This document shows positions 1 to 4,463 of a stretch of 7,074 nucleotides of DNA, piece after piece. The stretch is from Pseudonocardia sp. (GTDB lineage: Bacteria > Actinomycetota > Actinomycetes > Mycobacteriales > Pseudonocardiaceae): contig JAKDLE010000146.1 of the NCBI GenBank assembly GCA_030453005.1, positions 1 to 7,074 on the forward strand, in the 5' to 3' direction. The notes below the pieces were generated by a model. That model searched no databases, was not told the origin of the DNA, and was given only the letters and a program-made list of their open reading frames with translations. The stretch's first letter is position 1; every line of letters begins with the position of its first letter. The translations under genes were made by a program, and so were the position numbers.

Positions 1-1
1 C

Positions 2-1300
2 ACGATGCACAACCCCGCCGAGTCCGACCTCGACGACCCCGGCGCGGCCAACGTCATCCACACCAACGGCGCCCGACTCTACGTCGACCACGCGCACCCG
101 GAGTTCTCCACACCCGAGGTGACCACCCCGCGTGACGTCGTGATCTGGGACAAGGCGGGGGAGCGGGTGATGGAGGAGGCCGCGATGCGCTCGGCCACCG
201 TGCCCGGGGCGCCGCGCATCCAGCTCTACAAGAACAACGTCGACGGCAAGGGCGCGAGCTACGGCGCGCACGAGAACTACCTGACGGCGCGCTCCACCAC
301 GTTCCCGGCGATCGTCGCGGGCCTCACGCCCTTCTTCGTGACCCGCCAGGTGGTGTGCGGGGCCGGACGTGTCGGCCTGGGCGCCGCAGGCGACGAGACC
401 GGCTACCAGATCTCGCAGCGCGCCGACTACATCGAGGTCGAGGTCGGCCTGGAGACCACGCTCAAGCGCGGCATCATCAACACGCGCGACGAGCCGCACG
501 CCGACGCCGACAAGTACCGCAGGCTCCACGTCATCATCGGCGACGCGAACATGAGCGAGTACTCCACGCTGCTCAAGGTCGGCACGGCCGCGATCGTCCT
601 CGACATGATCGAGTCCGGCGTCCGGTTCGACGAGCTGCGCCTGGCCGAGCCCGTCCGCGCCGTACACCAGATCAGCCACGACCCGAGCCTCAAGCGCACC
701 GTCGAGCTCGCCGACGGGCGCAGGCTCACCGGGCTGGAGGTCCAACGGGCGTACTTCGAGAAGGCGCAGCGCCATGTCGGTGACCAGCCCGACGAGGCCA
801 CCGCGGAGGTCATGCAGATCTGGGGCGAGGTGCTCGACGACCTGGGCCGCGACCCGATGTCCACGACCGACCGGCTCGACTGGACGGCCAAGCTGCGCCT
901 CCTCGACGGCTACCGCGAGCGTGACGCGCTGACCTGGGACGCCCCGCGCCTGCACCTCGTCGACCTGCAGTACGCCGACGTGCGCATGGCCAAGGGCCTC
1001 TACAACCGGCTCGTCACGCGCGGGTCCATGAAGCGGCTGGTGTCGGAGGACGATGTGGTGGCGGCGATGAAGTCGCCCCCGGAGGACACCCGCGCGTACT
1101 TCCGCGGTCGGTGCCTGGAGCGCTTTCCGACCGACGTGGCCGCGGCGTCCTGGGATTCGGTGATCTTCGACCTGGGCCGGGAGTCGCTGGTGCGCATCCC
1201 CACGCTGGAGCCCCTGCGGGGCACCCGCAAGCACGTCGGCGAGCTGCTGGACAACTCCCGCACGGCCGAGGAGCTGGTGGAGGCGTTGACCCGCGGCTGA
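2..1300 (+). CDS. dop: Dop, Pup deamidase/depupylase (5' truncated by window edge)
   Basis: Dop is a cytosolic glutamine-synthetase-fold enzyme related to PafA. It hydrolyses the isopeptide bond between Pup and a substrate lysine and, in species with Pup-GGQ, also deamidates the terminal Gln. The frame is already open at base 2, and the ATG at base 5 (MHNPAESDL) is internal. Compared with Dop proteins of about 500 residues, some 65-70 N-terminal residues, including the early metal/ATP-binding Glu residues, lie upstream; the window begins within the variable Dop loop. Counting from that ATG, Asp28 (bases 86-88) in [15 protein letters not shown] matches the nucleophile (Asp95 in M. tuberculosis Dop). 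Further family blocks are [19 protein letters not shown] (75-93), [20 protein letters not shown] (about 136-155), [33 protein letters not shown] and a C-terminal [22 protein letters not shown]. The stop is TGA 1298-1300. No convincing terminator follows before the next promoter. Identity is secure; completeness cannot be judged here. Confidence 0.96.
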   Translation, partial: TMHNPAESDLDDPGAANVIHTNGARLYVDHAHPEFSTPEVTTPRDVVIWDKAGERVMEEAAMRSATVPGAPRIQLYKNNVDGKGASYGAHENYLTARSTTFPAIVAGLTPFFVTRQVVCGAGRVGLGAAGDETGYQISQRADYIEVEVGLETTLKRGIINTRDEPHADADKYRRLHVIIGDANMSEYSTLLKVGTAAIVLDMIESGVRFDELRLAEPVRAVHQISHDPSLKRTVELADGRRLTGLEVQRAYFEKAQRHVGDQPDEATAEVMQIWGEVLDDLGRDPMSTTDRLDWTAKLRLLDGYRERDALTWDAPRLHLVDLQYADVRMAKGLYNRLVTRGSMKRLVSEDDVVAAMKSPPEDTRAYFRGRCLERFPTDVAAASWDSVIFDLGRESLVRIPTLEPLRGTRKHVGELLDNSRTAEELVEALTRG

Positions 1301-1311
1301 GGCGTCCGCTG

Positions 1312-1340
1312 TTGCCACGATCGTCGTACAGTCGTAACAT
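1312..1340 (+). promoter_or_regulatory. Promoter of the toxin-antitoxin operon
   Basis: TTGCCA at 1312-1317 matches the housekeeping -35 consensus TTGACA at 5 of 6 positions. A 17-bp spacer separates it from TAACAT at 1335-1340, which fits the actinobacterial -10 form TAnnnT. Transcription would start 6-8 nt downstream, at about 1346-1348, which coincides with the GTG start of the antitoxin gene at 1347. Possible antitoxin operator elements lie in the spacer: the 8-bp palindrome ACGATCGT (1317-1324) and the direct repeat GTCGTA (1323-1328 and 1331-1336). The hexamers and spacing are seen directly; promoter activity and operator function are inferred. Confidence 0.6.
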
Positions 1341-1346
1341 GAAGGT

Positions 1347-1634
1347 GTGAGTGACAAGCGGCGCCTCTCCGTCTCGATCGACGGCGAACTGGTCGACGCC
1401 GCCCGCGCGGCTGTCGAGCAGGGCGAGGCGGACAGCGTGAGCGCCTGGGTGGGGTCGGCGATGCGCGACCGCACCGAGCGCGACCGCAAACTCCGCCTGA
1501 TGGGGGAGTGGATCAAGGGCTACGAGACCGAGCACGGGGAGATCACCGAGGCCGAGATGGACGCCGCGGAGCGGGCCATGCGCGCGCGCTCCGTCATCGT
1601 CCGCGGCGGTCAGGTGTACCGGCCGTCGGCATGA
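1347..1634 (+). CDS. vapB: VapB-type ribbon-helix-helix antitoxin
   Basis: This 95-residue protein is probably the antitoxin that binds and neutralises the PIN toxin encoded 13 nt downstream and represses their shared promoter. Residues 5-42 have a ribbon-helix-helix pattern: a short beta strand (RLSVSIDGEL), a first helix (VDAARAAVEQGEA) and a second helix beginning SVSAWVGSAMRDR. The C-terminal half (about 43-80) is acidic and helical (GEITEAEMDAAERAMRAR), as expected for the toxin-wrapping segment. The start is GTG 1347. There is no properly spaced Shine-Dalgarno (GAAGG at 1341-1345 is only 1 nt away), but the promoter places the transcription start at this codon, so leaderless translation is likely. 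The protein has three lysines (4, 48, 57). The VapB assignment rests on the toxin partner and the fold pattern; a different antitoxin subfamily is possible. Confidence 0.82.
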   Translation: MSDKRRLSVSIDGELVDAARAAVEQGEADSVSAWVGSAMRDRTERDRKLRLMGEWIKGYETEHGEITEAEMDAAERAMRARSVIVRGGQVYRPSA

Positions 1635-1638
1635 GGAG
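1633..1638 (+). promoter_or_regulatory. Ribosome binding site of the toxin gene
   Basis: GAGGAG at 1633-1638 overlaps the antitoxin stop codon (TGA 1632-1634) and lies 9 nt before the toxin ATG at 1648. It supports that start and suggests coupled translation, with toxin made after antitoxin. Confidence 0.65.
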
Positions 1639-1647
1639 CGGCGGGCG

Positions 1648-2028
1648 ATGACGACGATCCTCGACGCGGGAGCCCTCCTCGCCGTCGAGCGCGGCGACCG
1701 AGAGCTCGCTGCGCGCCTCAAGCGGGAGTGGCTGGCCGGGCGCCCTGCTGCGACGCACGGCGGTGTCGTCGGGCAGGTGTGGCGCGGCGGTTCGCGACGA
1801 CAGGTACCGCTGGCGCGCATCGTCGAGTTCGTCACGGTGCACGGCCTCGACGCCGTGCTGGGCAAGCGGGCCGGGGTGCTCCTCGCCCGGGCGGGAGGCG
1901 CGGACGTGATCGACGCCGCGGTCGCCGTCCTCGCCGTCGACGGCGACCGCATCCTCACCTCCGACCCGGATGATCTCGTCGCGCTGGTGCAGGCGGCGGG
2001 CCGCGACGTCGAGATCACGCCGGTCTGA
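1648..2028 (+). CDS. vapC: VapC-type PIN-domain toxin
   Basis: This 126-residue protein has the length and pattern of a PIN-domain ribonuclease toxin; family members cleave tRNA or rRNA in a Mg2+-dependent way. Visible elements in order: TTILDAGALLAVERGD with the first acidic residue Asp6; VVGQVWRGG at 40-48, where the second conserved acid of VapC proteins is usually Glu but is Gln43 here; GGADVIDAAVAVLA with Asp86 and Asp89, one of which is the third acid; and ILTSDPDDL with Asp106 (and Asp108/109) as the fourth. The gene follows the antitoxin by 13 nt with a good ribosome binding site, the usual antitoxin-first order. Frame and length are intact, so it is not an obvious relic. The RNA target cannot be read from sequence. 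The Gln substitution may be normal for this actinobacterial subgroup (uncertain recollection) or may lower activity. Confidence 0.87.
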   Translation: MTTILDAGALLAVERGDRELAARLKREWLAGRPAATHGGVVGQVWRGGSRRQVPLARIVEFVTVHGLDAVLGKRAGVLLARAGGADVIDAAVAVLAVDGDRILTSDPDDLVALVQAAGRDVEITPV

Positions 2029-2063
2029 CCGACCGCAACGACGGGCGTGTCGGGCTTTCGACG

Positions 2064-2071
2064 GATAGTGT
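2064..2071 (+). promoter_or_regulatory. Possible -10 element for the pup-prcB-prcA unit
   Basis: Overlapping -10-like hexamers GATAGT (2064-2069) and TAGTGT (2066-2071) lie in the 75-nt gap between the toxin gene and pup. They would place the transcription start near 2075-2079, leaving a leader of about 25-30 nt that carries the pup Shine-Dalgarno. I see no good -35 hexamer at 16-18 bp, so this is weak. Read-through from the toxin-antitoxin promoter is also possible because no terminator is evident. Confidence 0.35.
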
Positions 2072-2093
2072 TCATGAGCAGCACCGTGGAGAA

Positions 2094-2099
2094 GGGAGG
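2094..2099 (+). promoter_or_regulatory. Ribosome binding site of pup
   Basis: GGGAGG at 2094-2099, within AAGGGAGG, sits 4 nt before the ATG at 2104. It decides the pup start in favour of 2104 over the in-frame ATG at 2074 and GTG at 2047, neither of which has such a site and which would add residues not found on Pup proteins. Confidence 0.7.
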
Positions 2100-2103
2100 C
2101 GTC

Positions 2104-2301
2104 ATGTCGCAGGAGCAGACCAAGCGTCAGGGCGGCGGAGGCGGGGACGACGACGAGGGCGGCGACGCCGCGGCAGCCGGTCAGGAGCGCCGTGAAAAGC
2201 TGGGCGAGGACGTCGACACGATCCTCGACGAGATCGACGACGTGCTCGAGGAGAACGCCGAGGACTTCGTGCGCGCCTACGTCCAGAAGGGCGGCGAGTA
2301 G
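2104..2301 (+). CDS. pup: Pup, prokaryotic ubiquitin-like protein (ends in GGE)
   Basis: Pup is the small, largely disordered protein tag that PafA couples to substrate lysines to mark them for the proteasome. This copy has 65 residues and closely follows the actinobacterial family: N terminus MSQEQTKRQ followed by a Gly/Asp-rich disordered stretch (10-21), which threads into the Mpa channel; AAGQERREKLGEDVDTILDE (residues 24-43) opening the segment that becomes helical on Mpa coiled coils; then DDVLEENAEDFVRAYVQKGG and a final Glu65. The last codon before TAG is GAG, so the C terminus is Gly-Gly-Glu rather than Gly-Gly-Gln and needs no deamidation before ligation. Lys62 is the conserved lysine near the C terminus. 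The start at 2104 is set by the ribosome binding site and by homology. It is followed by prcB after 75 nt, the normal order. Confidence 0.97.
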   Translation: MSQEQTKRQGGGGGDDDEGGDAAAAGQERREKLGEDVDTILDEIDDVLEENAEDFVRAYVQKGGE

Positions 2302-2376
2302 CCGCTCCGCACTCCGCCACACCGCACGTCACCACCCCGCACGCTGTACCGCACGAGGAGAGGCCCAGACCTGACC
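2302..2376 (+). other. C-rich, G-poor spacer between pup and prcB
   Basis: This 75-nt gap has no ORF of note. Bases 2305-2354 contain 28 C and only 8 G, a strong strand asymmetry for a high-GC genome, and the hexamer CCGCAC recurs at 2307, 2322, 2337 and 2349 (steps of 15, 15 and 12). Such unstructured, C-rich RNA with regularly spaced pyrimidine-C steps resembles Rho loading sites. The composition and repeats are direct observations; a Rho role is inference. The purine-rich prcB ribosome binding region (2355-2363) closes the gap. Confidence 0.5.
2356..2363 (+). promoter_or_regulatory. Ribosome binding region of prcB, unusually far from the ATG
   Basis: AGGAGAGG at 2356-2363 is the only Shine-Dalgarno-like stretch before prcB. 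It ends 13 nt before ATG 2377, longer than usual. An in-frame CTG at 2371-2373 lies 7 nt after it and could be an alternative start adding two residues (Leu/Met-Thr). Confidence 0.5.
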
Positions 2377-3237
2377 ATGTCGTTCCCGGAGCCAGGGCGC
2401 CGCGCCCCCGTCGGGCTGGATGCGTACCTCGCGCCCGGCCCGTCGTCGTTCACCGACTTCGTCACCGAGCACGCGCCGCACCTGCTCCCGGGGCGGGTGC
2501 CCGAGGGCCTCGCGCCCCGGGCGTCCGTGGGTCTGGAGTTCGTCCACGGCACCACGATCGTCGCGTTGGAGTTCGCAGGCGGAGTGCTGATCGCAGGAGA
2601 CCGCCGCGCCACCTCCGGCAACGTCATCGCCCAGCGCGACATCGAGAAGGTGTTCATCACCGACAGCTACTCCGCAGCCGCTATGGCGGGCGCCGCGGGG
2701 ATCGGCGTCGAGATGATCCGCCTGTTCACCGTCGAGCTCGAGCACTACGAGAAGATCGAGGGCACCACACTCTCGCTCGACGGCAAGGCCAACAAACTCT
2801 CGGCGATGGTCCGGGCCAACCTCGGCGCGGCGATGCAAGGCCTCGCCGCGATCCCGCTGCTGGTCGGCTACGACACCGAGGCCACTGACCCGAGCAGGGC
2901 AGGGCGCATCTTCACCTACGACGTCACAGGGCACTTGCAGGACGAGAGCCTGGGCTTCCACAGCATCGGGTCCGGCTCGGTGTTCGCGAAGTCGGCGCTG
3001 AAGAAGCGGCACTCCGTCGCCGTCGACCTGCCCACCGCCGTCCGCAACGCGGTCGAGGCGCTCTACGACGCCGCCGACGACGACACCGCCACCGGCGGTC
3101 CCGACCTCACCCGGCGGCTCTACCCGATCGTCGTGTCGATCACCGGTGCCGAGGGCGCGGTGCGCCGCCCCGAGTCCGAGATCGCCGAGGTCGTCGCCCG
3201 GGTCGTCGCGGGCCGCACCGAGAACCCCGGAGGCTGA
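2377..3237 (+). CDS. prcB: PrcB, proteasome beta subunit (catalytic, with propeptide)
   Basis: PrcB forms the inner heptameric rings of the 20S proteasome and carries the N-terminal-threonine protease site. The 286-residue precursor has a 58-residue propeptide containing the conserved [17 protein letters not shown] (23-39), then H-G followed by Thr59, the expected nucleophile released by autocleavage ([10 protein letters not shown]). In mature numbering Thr1 is joined by Asp17 (precursor Asp75 in GDRRAT) and Lys33 (precursor Lys91 in IEKVFIT), the standard catalytic set. The GSGS loop is at 198-201, and later family blocks are [14 protein letters not shown], and [17 protein letters not shown]. 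The start is taken as ATG 2377 (MSFPEPG), although the ribosome binding region is distant and CTG 2371 is possible. Five nucleotides separate its stop from the prcA GTG, and the prcA ribosome binding site lies in its last codons, indicating coupled synthesis. All key residues are present, so an active subunit is expected. Confidence 0.97.
   Translation: MSFPEPGRRAPVGLDAYLAPGPSSFTDFVTEHAPHLLPGRVPEGLAPRASVGLEFVHGTTIVALEFAGGVLIAGDRRATSGNVIAQRDIEKVFITDSYSAAAMAGAAGIGVEMIRLFTVELEHYEKIEGTTLSLDGKANKLSAMVRANLGAAMQGLAAIPLLVGYDTEATDPSRAGRIFTYDVTGHLQDESLGFHSIGSGSVFAKSALKKRHSVAVDLPTAVRNAVEALYDAADDDTATGGPDLTRRLYPIVVSITGAEGAVRRPESEIAEVVARVVAGRTENPGG
3229..3233 (+). promoter_or_regulatory. Ribosome binding site of prcA inside prcB
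   Basis: GGAGG at 3229-3233 overlaps the final codons of prcB. It lies 9 nt before GTG 3243 and 15 nt before the in-frame ATG 3249, so it favours GTG 3243 as the prcA start. Confidence 0.65.
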
Positions 3238-3242
3238 TCCCC

Positions 3243-4037
3243 GTGACGATGCCGTTCTACTCCTCGGTCGACCAGCTCCTGCGCGACCGCTCCGAGCTCG
3301 CCCGCAAGGGCATCGCCCGCGGCCGCAGCGTCGTGGTGCTCACCTGGACCGGCGGCGTGCTGTTCGTCGCGGAGAACCGGTCCACCGCGCTGCACAAGGT
3401 CTCGGAGATCTACGACCGCATCGGGTTCGCCGCGGTCGGGCGCTACAACGAGTTCGAGACGCTGCGCAACGCCGGTATCCGGATGGCCGACGTCCGCGGC
3501 TACACCTACGACCGCCGCGACGTCACCGGCCGGATGCTCGCCAACTTCTACGCCCAGGTGCTGGGCACCTCGTTCGTCGAGCAGCAGAAGCCCTACGAGG
3601 TGGAGCTGTGCCTGGCCGGGGTCGGCACCACACCCGACACCGACCAGCTCTACCGCGTCACCTACGACGGCTCCATCACCGACGAGCCGCAGTTCGTGGT
3701 GATGGGCGGAACCACCGAGCCGATCAGCGCGAAGCTCAAGGAGACCTACCAGGCCGGGCTCGACCTGCCCGACGCCATCACGTGCGCGGTCGAGGCCCTG
3801 CAGACCAGCGCCACGTCGGGCAACGGGGCCGACGCGCCCGCTCCGCTGGGCGTGCGGGCGTTGGAGGTGGCGGTACTCGACCGCGGCCGCCCCCGCCGCG
3901 CGTTCCGGCGGATCACCGCAGGCACCCTGCGCGAGCTGCTGCCCGAGGCCAACCGCGGCGCCGACGCCGCGGCCGCGGCCGACGAGGTCGGCGGAGACGA
4001 CAGCCCGGTGGTTCCGGAGAACGGCCGCCCGACCTGA
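3243..4037 (+). CDS. prcA: PrcA, proteasome alpha subunit
   Basis: PrcA forms the outer, gating heptameric rings of the 20S proteasome and docks the Mpa/ARC ATPase. The product is 264 residues, close to family length (M. tuberculosis PrcA 248), with a longer acidic/Ala-rich tail ([18 protein letters not shown] and on). The N terminus ([20 protein letters not shown]) is the gating segment and helix H0; there is no catalytic Thr, as expected for an alpha subunit. Family blocks follow: [93 protein letters not shown] and [12 protein letters not shown] 3243 is preferred over ATG 3249 because of Shine-Dalgarno spacing; the difference is two residues at the pore-lining N terminus, so it may matter for gating. 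The usual downstream neighbour pafA is not present in this window. Confidence 0.97.
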   Translation: MTMPFYSSVDQLLRDRSELARKGIARGRSVVVLTWTGGVLFVAENRSTALHKVSEIYDRIGFAAVGRYNEFETLRNAGIRMADVRGYTYDRRDVTGRMLANFYAQVLGTSFVEQQKPYEVELCLAGVGTTPDTDQLYRVTYDGSITDEPQFVVMGGTTEPISAKLKETYQAGLDLPDAITCAVEALQTSATSGNGADAPAPLGVRALEVAVLDRGRPRRAFRRITAGTLRELLPEANRGADAAAAADEVGGDDSPVVPENGRPT

Positions 4038-4045
4038 CGACGAGG

Positions 4046-4076
4046 TTGACCTGAACCCGGGTTCATGGCCGACCCT
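4046..4076 (+). promoter_or_regulatory. MerR-type promoter/operator of the VOC gene
   Basis: TTGACC at 4046-4051 is a good -35, followed by a 19-bp spacer and GACCCT at 4071-4076 as a weak -10 (nAnnnT). The spacer opens with a perfect 14-bp palindrome, TGAACCCGGGTTCA (4052-4065). A 19-bp spacer filled by a palindrome directly after the -35 is the signature of promoters that MerR-family regulators activate by untwisting DNA. Start of transcription would fall 6-8 nt after the -10, near 4083, the ATG of the VOC gene. The geometry and palindrome are visible; the MerR family is inferred, and no merR gene lies in the window. Confidence 0.6.
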
Positions 4077-4082
4077 GACGAC

Positions 4083-4463
4083 ATGAGCATCGAGCTGAAC
4101 CACACCGTCGTCGCCGCCCGGGACCAGGACACCGAGGCCCGCTTCCTCACCGAGGTCCTGGGCCTGCCCGCACCCACCCGGTTCGGTCCGTTCCTCGTCG
4201 TCACCACCGCCAACGGCGTGGACCTCGACGTCATGGCGTCGGACGCGCCGAGCCCCCAGCACTACGCCTTCCTGATCAGCGAGGACGAGTTCGACGCGGT
4301 GGACGCGCGCCTGCGTGCGCGGCAGGTACCCACGTTCGCCGACCCGTGGCACCGCGAGCCGGGGTCCAACGGGCACGACGGCGGCCGCGGCATGTACTTC
4401 GACTCGCCGTCGGGGCACAACCTGGAGGTCCTGACCCGGCCCTACGGCAGCGGCGGCGCCTGA
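4083..4463 (+). CDS. VOC-superfamily (glyoxalase/bleomycin-resistance fold) protein
   Basis: This 126-residue cytosolic protein belongs to the vicinal oxygen chelate superfamily, whose members use a metal held by two beta-alpha-beta-beta-beta modules in isomerase, dioxygenase, transferase or drug-binding roles. Module one begins SIELNHTVVAARDQ with His7; the middle has SPQHYAFLIS with His60; module two ends GMYFDSPSGHNLEVLTRPYG with Glu115. His7, His60 and Glu115 are plausible metal ligands. The substrate cannot be assigned. ATG 4083 is chosen over the in-frame ATG 4065: the latter overlaps the operator palindrome and precedes the predicted transcription start, while 4083 begins the usual MSIELNHT N terminus of this family and fits a leaderless mRNA. 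Neither start has a Shine-Dalgarno. The gene lies 45 nt after prcA but has its own promoter, so it is probably regulated separately by a MerR-type sensor encoded elsewhere. Confidence 0.87.
   Translation: MSIELNHTVVAARDQDTEARFLTEVLGLPAPTRFGPFLVVTTANGVDLDVMASDAPSPQHYAFLISEDEFDAVDARLRARQVPTFADPWHREPGSNGHDGGRGMYFDSPSGHNLEVLTRPYGSGGA

Noticed and set aside
5..7. ATG at base 5 as the real start of dop
   Set aside because: The frame is open upstream to the window edge, Dop proteins have about 65-70 more residues before this point, and those residues carry conserved metal/ATP-binding Glu residues.
1339..1350. Three-codon leader ORF (Met-Lys-Val-stop) ahead of the antitoxin gene
   Set aside because: Its ATG overlaps the -10 hexamer, so it would probably not be transcribed; it is likely chance.
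2074..2103. In-frame ATG 2074 as a start for a 75-residue Pup
   Set aside because: The extra residues are not found on Pup, the strong GGGAGG ribosome binding site lies just before ATG 2104, and a -10-like element lies immediately upstream of 2074.
1014..2322. Two minus-strand open frames (1014-2123 and 1594-2322) opposite dop, the toxin-antitoxin genes and pup
   Set aside because: Ser/Arg/Pro-rich shadow translations with no domains, lying opposite genes whose plus-strand products are clearly recognisable.
4052..4065. Palindrome TGAACCCGGGTTCA as a terminator of the proteasome operon
   Set aside because: It has no loop, no following T-tract, and sits exactly in the spacer of a -35/-10 pair, so an operator is the better reading.
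4065..4067. ATG 4065 as the start of the VOC gene
   Set aside because: It overlaps the operator palindrome, lies upstream of the predicted transcription start, has no Shine-Dalgarno, and adds six residues (MADPDD) before the usual MSIELNHT N terminus.
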